From contig JAQOTA010000023.1 in the NCBI GenBank assembly GCA_029532415.1, forward strand, positions 806,001 through 870,000: DNA of 64,000 nt. The letters are read 5' to 3'. This document shows, piece after piece, positions 1-10,663 of this stretch (position 1 is the stretch's first letter; each line of letters opens with the position of its first letter). Origin of the DNA: Marasmius tenuissimus. Its lineage: Eukaryota > Basidiomycota > Agaricomycetes > Agaricales > Marasmiaceae. A model generated the notes under the pieces. It saw only the letters and a program-made list of their open reading frames with translations. It did not search any database and was not told the origin of the DNA. Position numbers and translations under genes: made by a program.

Positions 1-650
1 CCTGCCGCAGCACTCTTGCCGCGACGACCTCTCTGGGACGTGGTTACGGCAGCAGAGGAAGCAGTGCCGCGGCCACAGCCACAACCTCTGCCACCACGCT
101 TGGATCCGCCACGACCAGATGCACGGGCCGGAGGAGTAGGGGCAAAGGCTGGCTCCTCGACCCTCCTGCGTTTGAGTAGGTCAGGCCTAACCTCAGGGAA
201 GTCTTCGTGGAACTCTTTAATGCGAGTGAGAATGCAAGCAGGTGTAGTATCAGTAGGCACCACTTACGATTAGCGCCGGCTGTGTCATTTGCGGCAATAG
301 ATCTGTTCATTGCGCTGGCAGACGGGGAGGACGCAGATGCCGAGTCCATTCTGTAGCTCGGAGTCTTGACAGGAGAAGGTGAGGTATAAACTGGTGGAGG
401 AAAGGTAGGCTTGCGAGGGGTGGAAGGCCCTTTGCATCGGAGTTGAAATAACAGTGCGACGGGGCCAGATGTAATGTGACATACCAGGATTACTATCATC
501 ATTGTTGTTGTTGAGGATGGCCTGCACTCTGGAAGTCGGGCGAACGAGTATACTGAGCTGTGTGGGATGAACACAGAAGTATTCTGTGACATTATTGTCA
601 TTGCATGCAACACGAAGGAGCTGGCCGACTACAAAGACAATTGACCCGTT
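1..650 (-). pseudogene. C-terminal piece of the disrupted host gene, Arg/Gly-rich tail
   Basis: Three minus-strand exons are separated by introns 430-484 (55 bp, GTATGT...AAAG) and 215-267 (53 bp, GTAAGT...AAAG). The first exon reads SIVFVVGQLLRVACNDNNV. The second is Ser/Pro-rich (PRKPTFPPPVYTSPSPVKTP). The third ends in RRRVEEPAFAPTPP and an RGG-type tail (GRGGSKRGGRGCGCGRG) that runs off the left edge. Splicing is phase 1 at both junctions and keeps the frame open. Arg/Gly tails of this kind often bind nucleic acid. The native stop lies outside the window. Confidence 0.6.
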
Positions 651-779
651 CGCTTCTTTCTCAGATGCTTCCATTATCTACCCGTGGGAACTACTAGTTG
701 CTGCAACCCAAAAAACGTTCTACACTACACAGATCGAATCTGAACTATCAGAAAGCACCAACACAATCCGAATAGCCAT

Positions 780-2643
780 ATGTCACTGCCTGGTAGCCGC
801 CAGGGGCGGGGTGCGATCTCGTCCCCTGACCCGCGCAAGCACTCCACATCCACAGCCCGAATCCGATGACCCTCTCCTTGCTAATGCTGGGGAGGGGTCT
901 GCACCCAGTGCCCGGGACAGATATCTAACAAATGTCCCCGCCCCACGGCATGCTCAGTCCATGAGCAGCCGCAGATCTGCCTCGGTTGCTAGTCCCCAAG
1001 AGCAAACTCCCATGCCGCAGGACGAAGAAATGCTCCTCCCTCCTCGCGACACTGCATCACCTGAGCCGCCAATTGAATCCTCTTTCCTGAGCCTAGTAAT
1101 GTCTCCTGGAGATGTAGGGGGGGATTTCGAAGTAGCCGCGCATGCAATCACTGCCATCACAGACTGGATCCAGCTGTCTGAATCCGAGCCTGAACTCCAC
1201 ATCGCAACCTCGATGCTGCGACGCCTTCACAGCAGTACCACATCCCTATCCAGCCTCATCGCAGGCCGGATTCTCGAAGAGGCCACTATCCGGCAGCAAT
1301 CTCGCATCCAGAACAGCTCTGCGCTACCCCACAGCTCTTCCCCCCAGCACATCGACCACCAGACAATGGAGGAAGATGACACAGTCCTCATCCCATACAG
1401 AATCGAGCCCACTGGTGATAATGGGAATAAACCAGTTCGAACGGGCCCTAGGCCGCTCCCGAAACGTCCTACAGTGCCATTCCAGCGTCCTAATCCAAGG
1501 GGACCCCCCCCGAGAATCAACTTGGCCACCAAGCCAAAACCCACCACTCCATACTCGTTTGCTGCAGCAGCGAGGAGAGGAAGAGAACGACGAGCACCTG
1601 CGGCGCTGGCGCAGGCAAACGTGTCAGCGTCGGCCAAGACACCGGGTAGGCCCGGACCCGCCATCTCCGGAAACCCTGTGCCCACCAAAAGGCCCCGGAC
1701 TACTCCGAAATTCACTACACCCGGACCAACCCGGAAACAGGTCCTGGTGTCGTTCCCCAAGGATGTTGGAGTGCCAGAAATGAGCCTCAACCTCCTCACT
1801 ACCACTGTGAACGCTGCACTGCGCAGCACGCAGCATTCTCTTAAGGTCCTGGCCACAACTCGTGCATATGAGGGCTGGGCACTTGCTACAAGCGGTGTTG
1901 CTGATGAAAGCGCACTGAACACTATCCGTGGGAGGGTCTTGGACCTCGTGCCGGACAGATACAAGGAGTCCCATTGGGTTGGGCTCCCTACCTCGACGTC
2001 ATATCTCAAGATTATCGACGTGCCCTATTTCAAGGACATCATGTCAGGTGACCGCATCACTGCTTCAGATGTGAAGAATGCCATAGTGCAATCGCCTCTG
2101 AACAATGACTTTACATTCACGGGGCTGCCTCGGGTGGTCCGGAACTCCGCTAAGAGCACCACTTGCACGGTGTCCTTCAATATCTGGGATTCTCAGTCAG
2201 GAACCCGTGCAAAGCGTCTCTTGGATAAGCCAATACACATCCAAGGGCGCAACTGTTTGGTTCGATCTACTCCAGCCAGTCCAGGCGTCCCCTTGTGCCA
2301 GAGATGCTTCAGGTGGGGCCACCCTAGTTCTGCATGCCGTGCTCCGCAGCAGCGATGTCCCAAATGTAGCGGCCCCCACAAAGCTGATGAGCATTGGCTT
2401 GTTGCAGGCTGTTGCAAGGGTAACCCAAAGGCTAACCCGCCTATTCCTCCTACCGACGAAGATGAGCCATGCCCCCATACACCGGTATGCCCTAACTGTA
2501 GGGGCAATCACTCCGCAACTGAAAGGGCTTGCCCCTTCTGGCGCCATCGCTTTGACCGAGTTTGGATTGAAGCCAAATATGCTGAGGTACGTGAACGCAG
2601 TTCTGGTACAAGGCCCATCGCTCAAACCCCACGTCTAGCTTAA
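780..2643 (+). pseudogene. LINE ORF1 (gag-like, zinc knuckles), copy 1, start frameshifted
   Basis: Nucleic-acid-binding ORF1 protein of a LINE. It ends with three Cys/His clusters: CQRCFRWGHPSSAC (CX2CX4HX4C), CPKCSGPHKADEH, and CPNCRGNHSATERAC. The N-terminal half is Pro/Ser/Arg-rich and probably disordered. Compared with copy 2, five bases of a GGGGC repeat are missing just after the ATG at 780, so the start codon is out of frame with the 600-plus open codons that follow. The remaining differences from copy 2 are mostly single substitutions. The stop overlaps the next start in TAATG at 2641-2645. Confidence 0.8.
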
Positions 2644-2975
2644 TGTCTGAGACGCCAGGGATAAGAGTCTTAAGTTTTAACATTGCTAAGAACTACATGT
2701 ATCTTGATGTACTGCTCGAGGAGTTGAAAGACTGTTTTGACATCCTGTTCATCCAAGAACCGCCCTGGCGGCTCATAAGACACGCACCATCCGCTAGGGA
2801 CCCGGAAGGGGAGAGAGTGGTGGGCGCGCCAAATCACCCATCTTGGACAGTAATGATCCGTCCAGAGAAAGATGAGGGAGATCGCCCGAGAGTAGCCACA
2901 TACGTCTCTAAGAGACTGGCTGCCCTCAGGCCTGCAATGCGCAGGGATGTCATTGACCACCGCAATGTACTAGTC
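2643..2975 (+). pseudogene. LINE ORF2 fragment, N-terminal endonuclease, copy 1
   Basis: Starts at the ATG of the TAATG overlap. It reads IRVLSFNIAKNYMYLDVLL, then DILFIQEPPW and SWTVMIRPEKDEG. These match the N-terminal strands of the exonuclease-endonuclease-phosphatase (APE-like) endonuclease found at the start of LINE ORF2; QEPPW holds the usual metal-binding Glu. It breaks off after about 110 codons at the poly(T). It retains most of the endonuclease start that copy 2 has lost, so the two copies complement each other for describing the family. Confidence 0.75.
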
Positions 2976-3695
2976 TTTTTTTTTTTTTTTTTTTTGAATC
3001 ATATTCTTATATACCGGTGTACAAACACAGTCCGGTTGCTATCTACAAATGCAGCATCCCACAAATGCGTAATAACTAGATCCCCCACTAGAAAGGAGGT
3101 GCGCCTCAATAAGAACTGCTCCTCAGAACGTATCCACAGTGTTTCCCCAACACTATGTGGTAAATAGGGTTGCATCATCATGGGCTCAGACACACTGGTG
3201 CCCCCTGCTCCCACGTCCTTCACCCCCGCCACCTAGGCTCGGCAGCAAGAGCCCGCACCCCCCTCCGGAGAGTCTACGGGGAGCTAATACCAGCACATCA
3301 GCCCATATCACTTACCCAACTCCTTCTGCTTCTGCTTGGGAGGGGAAGGCAAACGCCCGAGGGTTTGCCTTCAAATAGGCTATCAGGCCCGGAAGCAGAT
3401 GAAGCGAATTTCCACACTCTAGTTCTGAGCATCGGTGAAGTACGTGTGCACTGGTACAAGGTTCCACACCGCACAAGCAGGATAGATCTGCCTGAATATT
3501 AAACCGCTGGTAGTACTCTCCAATCAGTGCATGCCCCAGAATGCATCGGGTCATTCTGGTTGTCAAAGAAAGCAACCCTGCGGCCAACTTTAACCATGTC
3601 CCTCCCTTGAGGTACAATGGCTGGAGAGGCCGATCTTTTAGATCCTGTAGCTCGTAGAAGTGCCTGCCTCTATATGATGGGTCTTGGAAGCGTGG
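2976..3695 (-). mobile_element. inverted LINE 3' end with poly(T)
   Basis: From the poly(T) at 2976-2996 (a poly(A) tail on the minus strand) to about 3695 the reverse complement matches 9935-10630 of LINE copy 2 closely. It contains the last part of ORF2 and the 3' UTR. The frame at 3312-3695 includes GGTWLKLAAGLLSLTTRMTR and CLCGVEPCTSAHVLHRCSEL, ending GVG-stop. It keeps the CGA codon that is TGA in copy 2. Confidence 0.85.
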
Positions 3696-4173
3696 CGTTG
3701 CACACTTTCAAGTTGAACAGCAGAGGAAAACGACCCTGAACATCCTGTTTGATCTTCAGATGCAGCTGCCGTGAATACTGGCCCCAACGGTGTCCATCAG
3801 AGTAAGGAACGTTCTTCTGACCGGCGGAGAACATAGCATCAAACACAGATATTGCTTCTGTGGCCGACTGGAACCACCGGGAAAGATGACTCTTTAGAAA
3901 TGTTCTGGTCCGGTAGCTCTGGCCAGTAGCAAAGCGTAGAAGAATATTGGATAGCCCGTATTTCGATGTGAGAAACGGAGGATCGTATGACCTGGATGAG
4001 TCTGGAGATAAGCTCTGTGCAATGAGTGTTTGGAATTGGGTGGCAAAGCGGATTGGGGAGTAGTGATCAGGGTTCAAGAACTGCTTCAGCGTCCCTGTCT
4101 TGAGATCCCAACAGGCGAGAATGCGGTGAAGATAGTCAACATGGTGCTTATTGCCCCGAGCAGTAGCTGTCAC
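3696..4173 (-). pseudogene. short piece of the disrupted host gene between two insertions
   Basis: About 157 open codons, from VTATARGNKHHVDYLHRIL through HRWGQYSRQLHLKIKQDVQG to FPLLFNLKVC at the LINE junction. Taking out the 651-3695 insert and one CGTT copy continues the frame as NLKVCNGSIVFVVGQ into the 1-650 piece. This is the strongest single sign that both belong to one coding sequence. On the other side is the 4174-4638 repeat, where the frame is off by one from the neighbouring piece. No domain was recognised. The residues look like a folded helical domain rather than low-complexity sequence. Confidence 0.6.
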
Positions 4174-4638
4174 GAATGGCCTCTGTGAAGAAACCTCTCA
4201 AGCCACCTGAACTCACTCAGAGATAAGACTAGTTGATAGAAAAGTAAGAGAGTAGATTGAGCAGCCAAAAGCTCAACCCAGCACAAGTGCTACAAGCGGT
4301 GGGGAGACAAAGTGGACAAGCTGGGAAACTACCTACAGAGACCATGAGTATATATGAGAATATGCATCACAAGGAATGAATGAAATGATGAGAACTGTCA
4401 AAAGTATCCATGAGAGAAAAGCGGGGAAGTCAAACCAAACATGTATAGTTGTAACCAATAGTAAGGTATGAGAAAGAGATCAAAAGATGATTGTTCCATA
4501 ATGAAGGACCAAAATAACTGATATGGCTCAATAAGTAAATGAGGATGACAGGTGCCAATGCTATGTCAATGGGAGAATTGATTGGAATGACTCTGGTGAT
4601 GGTAAATGGCAAGATCCAGGGAAGTAGGGCTGTATGAT
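4174..4638. repeat. dispersed repeat R1, copy a
   Basis: About 460 bp, over 95% identical by eye to 20412-20869. Flanks are GTCAC on the left and GTCAT on the right, an imperfect 5-bp duplication. No long ORF and no clear terminal inverted repeat. It may be a solo LTR or a short non-autonomous element. It interrupts the host gene. Confidence 0.75.
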
Positions 4639-5754
4639 GTCATGAACGATAGACCCATAATGTCGTGCCTGCTCCTGGATCAGGGGAAGGGTGGGCTGCG
4701 CCGTCAGCCAGCTTCGTATAGGAGTGATATCTGAAAGCTCTCCTGGCTTGTTGTCTGTTATCGCATTGGCAATAGTGGAAGCTTGCGTACGTATTCTGAA
4801 GAGGGAGTTGGGATACCTGAACGCCTGGTGGACAGAGTCCAGCCCAAGTACACTGTCATCATCGAACACATCCACCAATGCTTCCGCTACAGCACCCCGA
4901 ACCACCCACTCGTCAGACCCTCGGATATATGATTTTGTTGCTTCATCAGGAGAGTGTGCGACCGTAGCATTTGCAATAGCGCTAGTACGCTTGTATAGGA
5001 GATGCTCTGAGAGGAATTTTTGGAGCAACGGCGATAACCACTCTTTGAGGGTTCTCTGAGAGTCGCTTCGAACGGAGTAAGATGTCAATCTGAGATCGAC
5101 AGGATCAGAGATTTCGGGGAGGAAAGGGGTAAGCATCTCGACGGTGAAAGTGACAGTGACAATGGATAGGTCTAGCTTCTCAAACGACCTTCTTCCGCCA
5201 CTCCTGAGCTCCTCTACCACTCTGTTGGCCAAAGAGATGAGGTGAGAGACACATGCTGCGAATGTAGGGAACGACACAGCAAGAGTGCCTTGAAGGCCAG
5301 ACTCTAGAAGGGCATCTACAAGATAGGGGCCATAGTCTGTGTGCCAGGTGTATATGAAGTGGTACGCTCGACCAAGAGCCTGGTTGAGAGCGAATTTCTC
5401 CACTTTGCGAAGAGCGTGGAGCTTCTCCACAGGTGCAACAATCATGTTGCCTGCAGCAGCGTATGCCAGAATGACGCTCTCCATGATTTCCTGCGCAAAG
5501 TCCTCGCTGCCCTCGACGCTGATACTGACTTGTCTGAGGAAGTGACCGCACTGCACGATACGCAAGACGTCATCAGATCCCGGCGTAGCAGCAGAAAGGC
5601 TATCACTGAGATTTGCGAGTTTGTCGATCTCTTTAGCCAGCGACTTTGAGCTGTCAAACAGCTTTTGCAGGGCCTTGTGGCCACGGTCCAAGTCCTGGGA
5701 GGTGTCACACTCATACTGGTCTCTTGTCCAGTACTCTTTGATGAGGTCTTGAGC
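4639..5754 (-). pseudogene. helical piece of the disrupted host gene
   Basis: About 370 open codons on the minus strand. The frame begins at the LINE target site with AQDLIKEYWTRDQYECDTSQ and is predicted largely alpha-helical (KALQKLFDSSKSLAKEIDKL, then heptad-like Leu/Ile spacing). There are no stops until the 4174-4638 repeat. The frame has no sensible ATG at its start, as expected of an internal exon. The upstream exon lies on the far side of the LINE at 10664-10740, and the first base after the acceptor completes an Arg codon. No domain recognised. Long open frame and clean splice junction suggest the gene was disrupted recently. Confidence 0.6.
5740..5754. repeat. target site duplication of LINE copy 2, left
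   Basis: GATGAGGTCTTGAGC occurs here and again at 10649-10663, directly after the poly(A). It fixes both ends of the insertion. Confidence 0.97.
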
Positions 5755-5884
5755 AAGCTTCTCTCTCAGGTGCTTCCATCATCTACCCGTGGGAACTACT
5801 AGTTGCTGCAACCCGAAAAACGTTCTACACTACACATATCGAATCTGAACTATCAGAAAGCACCAACACAATCCGAATAGCCAT

Positions 5885-7753
5885 ATGTCACTGCCTGGTA
5901 GCCGCCAGGGGCGGGGCGGGGTGCAATCTCGTCCCCCGACCCGCGCAAGCACTCCACATCCACAGCCCGAATCCGATGACCCTCTCCTTGCTAATGCTGG
6001 GGAGGGGTCTGCACCCAGTGCCCGGGACAGATATCTAACAAATGTCCCCGCCCCACGGCATGCTCAGTCCATGAGCAGCCGCAGATCTGCCTCGGTTGCT
6101 AGTCCCCAAGAGCAAACTCCCATGCCGCAGGACGAAGAAATGCTCCTCCCTCCTCGCGACACTGCATCACCTGAGCCGCCAATTGAATCCTCTTTCCTGA
6201 GCCTAGTAATGTCTCCTGGAGATGTAGGGGGGGATTTCGAAGTAGCCGCGCATGCAATCACTGCCATCACAGACTGGATCCAGCTGTCTGAATCCGAGCC
6301 TGAACTCCACATCGCAACCTCGATGCTGCGACGCCTTCACAGCAGTACCACATCCCTATCCAGCCTCATCGCAGGCCGGATTCTCGAAGAGGCCACTATC
6401 CGGCAGCAATCTCGCATCCAGAACAGCTCTGCGCTACCCCACAGCTCTTCCCCTCTTCACATCGACCACCAGATCATGGAGGAAGATGACACAGTCCTCA
6501 TCCCACACAGAACCGAGCCCACTGGTGATAATGGGAATAAACCAGTTCGAACGGGCCCTAGGCCGCTCCCGAAACGTCCTACAGTGCCATTCCAGCGTCC
6601 TAATCCAAGGGGACCCCCCCCGAGAATCAACTTGGCCACTAAGCCTAAACCCACCACTCCATACTCCTTTGCTGCAGCGGCGAGGAGGGGAAGAGAACGA
6701 CGAGCACCTGCTGCACTGGCGCAGGCGAACGCGTCAGCGTCGGCCGAGACACCGGGTAGGCCCGGACCCGCCATCTCCGGAAACCCTGGGCCCACCAAAA
6801 GGCCCCGGACTACTCCGAAATTCACTACACCCGGACCAACCCGGAAACAGGTCCTGGTGTCGTTCCCCAAGGATGTTGGAGTGCCAGAAATGAGCCTCAA
6901 CCTCCTCACTACCACTGTGAACGCTGCACTGCGCAGCACGCAGCATTCTCTTAAGGTCCTGGCCACAACTCGTGCATATGAGGGCTGGGCACTTGCTACA
7001 AGCGGTGTTGCTGATGAAAGCGCACTGAACACTATCCGTGGGAGGGTCTTGGACCTCGTGCCGGACAGATACAAGGAGTCCCATTGGGTTGGGCTCCCTA
7101 CCTCGACGTCATATCTCAAGATTATCGACATTTCCTACTTCAAGGACATCGTGTCAGGTGACCGCATCACTGCTTCAGATGTGAAGAATGCCATAGCGCA
7201 ATCGCCTTTGAACAACGACTTTACATTCACGGGGCTGCCGCGGGTGGTCCGGAACTCTGCTAAGAGCACCACCTGTACGGTGTTCTTCAATATTTGGGAT
7301 TCTCAATCAGGAACCCGTGCAAAGCGTCTCTTGGATAAGCCAATACACATCCAAGGGCGCAACTGTTTGGTTCGATCTACTCCAGCCAGTCCAGGTGTCC
7401 CCCTGTGCCAGAGATGCTACAGGTGGGGCCACCCTAGCTCTGCATGCCGCGCTCCGCAGCAGCGATGTCCCAAATGTAGCGGTCCCCACAAAGCTGATGA
7501 GCATCGGCTTGTTGCGGGCTGCTGCAAGGGTAACCCAAAGGCTAACCCGCCTATTCCTCCCACCGACAAAGATGAACCATGTCCTCATACACCGGTATGC
7601 CCTAACTGTAGGGGCAATCACTCCGCAACTGAAAGGGCTTGCCCCTTCTGGCGCCATCGCTTTGACCGAGTTTGGATCGAAGCTAAATATGCTGAGGTAC
7701 ACGAACGCAGTTCTGGTACAAGGCCCATCGCTCAAACCCCACGTCTAGCTTAA
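5885..7753 (+). CDS. LINE ORF1 protein, zinc-knuckle RNA-binding, intact
   Basis: Uninterrupted frame of 622 codons from ATG 5885. Residues 1-60 are Arg/Pro-rich. The middle is low-complexity Pro/Thr/Arg. A globular part follows (VLVSFPKDVGVPEMSLNLLT onwards), and the last 110 residues hold three Cys/His clusters (CQRCYRWGHPSSAC, CPKCSGPHKADEH, CPNCRGNHSATERAC). In LINEs this protein binds the element RNA and packages it with ORF2. The start is chosen because copy 1 shares the codons but is frameshifted right after the ATG, while here the GGGGC repeat is complete. The stop TAA overlaps the ORF2 ATG by one base (TAATG). Confidence 0.9.
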   Translation: MSLPGSRQGRGGVQSRPPTRASTPHPQPESDDPLLANAGEGSAPSARDRYLTNVPAPRHAQSMSSRRSASVASPQEQTPMPQDEEMLLPPRDTASPEPPIESSFLSLVMSPGDVGGDFEVAAHAITAITDWIQLSESEPELHIATSMLRRLHSSTTSLSSLIAGRILEEATIRQQSRIQNSSALPHSSSPLHIDHQIMEEDDTVLIPHRTEPTGDNGNKPVRTGPRPLPKRPTVPFQRPNPRGPPPRINLATKPKPTTPYSFAAAARRGRERRAPAALAQANASASAETPGRPGPAISGNPGPTKRPRTTPKFTTPGPTRKQVLVSFPKDVGVPEMSLNLLTTTVNAALRSTQHSLKVLATTRAYEGWALATSGVADESALNTIRGRVLDLVPDRYKESHWVGLPTSTSYLKIIDISYFKDIVSGDRITASDVKNAIAQSPLNNDFTFTGLPRVVRNSAKSTTCTVFFNIWDSQSGTRAKRLLDKPIHIQGRNCLVRSTPASPGVPLCQRCYRWGHPSSACRAPQQRCPKCSGPHKADEHRLVAGCCKGNPKANPPIPPTDKDEPCPHTPVCPNCRGNHSATERACPFWRHRFDRVWIEAKYAEVHERSSGTRPIAQTPRLA

Positions 7754-10309
7754 TGTCTGAGACACAAGGGATAAGAGTCTTAAGTTTTAACATTGCCAAG
7801 AACTATATGTATCTTGATGTACTTCTCGAGGAGTTGAAAGATCGGTTTGACATCCTTTCTGTGCTGGATCAGTTACAATCTATGACAGAACGAAGTTGGT
7901 CTAGATTCAGCAATGCAGAGCTCGGGGATGCGCTACAGGCATGCTCAAGCATCTCGTCACCAGGGCCCGACCATCTTACATGGGCACACCTCAAAGTCAT
8001 TCTGTCTCAGCCAGAATGTGCCCATCGTATATTAATGCTTGCGGATGCATGCATCAATATCGGCTGCTGGCCAACTCATTTCAAGGAGTCGGTCTCAGTC
8101 ATCATCCCGAAGCCCAACAAGCCTTCATACTCTACCCCAAAGTCATTCCGGCCTATCGTGCTTTTGAATACTGTGGGCAAACTTATTGAGAAGATGATTT
8201 CGAATCGTCTCCAATTCGACATGATCAAGTTTGATCTTGTTCACCCCAACCAGTTTGGGGGAGTCCGCCAACGATCCACAGAGGATGCAGGCACCTACCT
8301 AACCCACCTTGTGAGAGCTGGGTGGGCAAAGGGGGAGATGACAAGCGTTGTTGCTTTTGACATTGCTCAATTCTTCCCATCGCTCAACCATGATGTGCTA
8401 TTACACATATTGAGTAAATTCGGATTCTCTCACAAGTTGATTGGATTCTTTACCTCCTACCTTGTAGGGCGGTCCACCAGATATAGGTGGAACTTGTTTG
8501 AATCAGGGCCGAACAAAGCAGAGTGGGAGTGGGACAGGGCTCTGCCCTGTCTCCAGTTCTGTCATCGATATACATAGCACCTATAATGAAGGTGTATGAA
8601 ATCAGAGCTCGGGAGGTGTCACTGAACACCACCCTCCTCCCTTATGTGGATGATGGCACAGTGGTAGCCCAGTCCAAATCGCTGGACGATAACAACCATT
8701 CCCTTAAGAGGGCATATGGGATCCTATTCGCCTTGTTTACGGCGGTAGGGTTAATACTGGAGCACGATAAAACCGAACTCTTTCACTTTAGCAGGGCTAG
8801 GGATCGATACGACCCACCCCTAGACCTGGAGTTTGCCCCGTATACGGGAAATACTCCGCTTCGACCCAAGGAAACCTGGCGGTACTTGGGGTTCTACTTT
8901 GATCGCAAACTGCTGTTCCACGAGCATGTGCGATATTACTCTACCAAGGCTCTCACCACTGTACAGTCAATGAGAATGCTCAGTAACTCAACCAGGGGGC
9001 TTTCAGCCCTTCATAAAAGGCTTCTATATCGTGCATGTGTGATACCAATCGCCACGTATGGATTTAGACTATGGATCTTTGAAGGGTCTAGGAGCAAAAC
9101 CGCTCTCAAATCCCTCAACACTATGCAGCGTAAAGCAGCAATATGGGTGACAGGCGCGTTTCGCACATCACCTACAGGCGGAGTTGAAGCCCTTGCAGGA
9201 CTCATCCCAGTTCACATTCACCTCCGTAAACTTGCCACCAGGGCGGATTACAGGGTAGCCACCTTGTCGAGCACACACCCGACAAGATCTCTACTACTTA
9301 GGGGAACACAAGTCAAAGACGCCACCCCACATCCCAAGTCATTGGCCACTCTGACGGAAGCAGTCCGAAAGAAAGTCAAAGGCACTGTTATGGAGATTGA
9401 CAAGGTCTCCACTAAACTCACCGAGGAGTTTGATCCCACACACGAGGATGCAAACCCTGGCAACAGATTGCGGGACAGGTATCCTGACCGCATAACATTC
9501 ACTGAACAAGCCAAGGACAAGGAGAAGTCCGAGTCCAAAAGCCTAGCTGAGTGGATAGTATTTCTTGATTGGAAACTCGAGTTACTCGAAGACGATCCTG
9601 ACACGGTTGTTGCAGCTACCGACGCTTCGGTGCCGCAAAACCCCAGACATCAGGCTGTTTCAGCGGCCATGATATACAGAAGCGGAGACCTAGTTCACCG
9701 AGTCACTCTCTGGCTGTGTGTAGGGCGCTATCTGACTGGTTTGCAGGAGGAGTTGACCGTAAGGTCACCTTCATCCAGGTACCTTCAAAAGCGAAATGGA
9801 GTATTCACCAGGTCGCTCATGAATTTGTCAGAGGACTGCCCCCCGTAGGCGTGGGGGCAGTGCCCCAAACATCGCTGGATAGGCTTCGGCAAGAAGCCAC
9901 AAAAGCAGGGCAGGATGTGTGGGTATCACGCTTCCAAGACCCATCATATAGAGGCAGGCACTTTTACGAATTACAAGATCTAAAAGATCGGCCTCTCCAG
10001 CCATTGTACCTCAAGGGAGGGACATGGTTAAAGTTGGCCGCAGGGTCGCTTTCTTTGACAACCAGAATGACCCGATGCATTCTGGGGCATGCACCGATTG
10101 GAGAGTACTACCAGCGGTTCAATATTCAGGCAGATCTATCCTGCTTGTGCGGTGTGGAACCTGGTACCAGGGCACACGTACTCCACTGATGCTCAGAACT
10201 AGAGCGTGGAAATTCGCTTCATCTGCTTCTGGGCCTGATAGCCTATTTGAAGGCAAACCCTCGGGCGTTTGCCTTCCCCTCCCAAGCAGAAGCAGAAGGA
10301 GTTGGGTAA
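7753..10309 (+). pseudogene. LINE ORF2: endonuclease remnant, reverse transcriptase, RNase H
   Basis: Begins at the TAATG overlap with the endonuclease start (IRVLSFNIAKNYMYLDVLL). After about 34 codons it jumps to a pre-RT segment (SVLDQLQSMTERSW), so the endonuclease body is deleted. The RT follows: KPNKPSYSTPKSFRPIVLLN, then VVAFDIAQFFPSLNHD with a catalytic Asp. A frameshift lies near 8515, and PYVDDGTVVAQ at about 8642 carries the YVDD box. An RNase H start (AATDASVPQNPRHQ) sits near 9615. A second frameshift lies near 9710, TGA interrupts at 10187-10189, and the frame ends GVG-stop at 10309. The opposite-strand fragment at 3312-3695 has CGA at that stop position. The protein cannot be functional as it stands. 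Confidence 0.9.
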
Positions 10310-10648
10310 GTGATATGGGCTGATGTGCTGGTATTAGCTCCCCGTAGACTCTCCGGAGGGGTGTGCGGGCCCTTGCTGCCAGGCCTAGGTGGCGGGGGTG
10401 AAGGACGTGGGAGCAGGGGGCACCAGTGTGTCTGAGCCCATGATGATGCAACCCTATTTACCACATAGTGTTGGGGAAACACTGTGGATACGTTCTGAGG
10501 AGCGGTTCTTATTGAGGCGCACCTCCTTTTTAGTGGGGGATCTAGTTATTACGCATTTGTGGGATGCTGCATCTGTATATAGCGACCGGACTGTGTTCGT
10601 ACACCGGTATATAAGAATATGATTCAAAAAAAAAAAAAAAAAAAAAAA

Positions 10649-10663
10649 GATGAGGTCTTGAGC
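10649..10663. repeat. target site duplication of LINE copy 2, right
   Basis: Perfect second copy of GATGAGGTCTTGAGC following the poly(A) tract. On the minus strand the next bases form a TCTTTAG intron acceptor of the host gene. Confidence 0.97.

Larger units (their letters stand above)
651..2975 (+). mobile_element. LINE copy 1, 5' half, fused to an inverted LINE 3' end
   Basis: Sequence from 651 matches the 5' end of the LINE at 5755 nearly base for base through ORF1 and into ORF2, then stops abruptly at 2975 where a 21-base poly(T) begins. The poly(T) and following 700 bp are the 3' end of the same family in the opposite orientation. The whole 651-3695 block is flanked by CGTT (647-650 and 3696-3699). 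Confidence 0.85.
5755..10648 (+). mobile_element. LINE copy 2, 4.9 kb, with poly(A) and 15-bp target duplication
   Basis: Non-LTR retrotransposon with a 130-bp leader, ORF1 (5885-7753), ORF2 (7753-10309), a 3' UTR and a 23-base poly(A) at 10626-10648. ORF order, zinc-knuckle ORF1 and an ORF2 with endonuclease, reverse transcriptase and RNase H fit the Tad/I group of fungal LINEs. It is defective: most of the endonuclease is deleted, and ORF2 has two frameshifts and one stop. Confidence 0.93.

Noticed and set aside
1142..1783. Alternative-frame proteins inside LINE ORF1 (1142-1783, 6252-6893 and the minus-strand frames at 1227-2009, 6457-7131)
   Set aside because: They arise from the GC-rich ORF1 sequence in other frames; the zinc-knuckle frame explains the region.
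7753..8577. Stand-alone reverse transcriptase gene (retron- or DRT-like)
   Set aside because: It is the N-terminal part of LINE ORF2, continuous with the rest through a frameshift and bounded by a poly(A) and target duplication.
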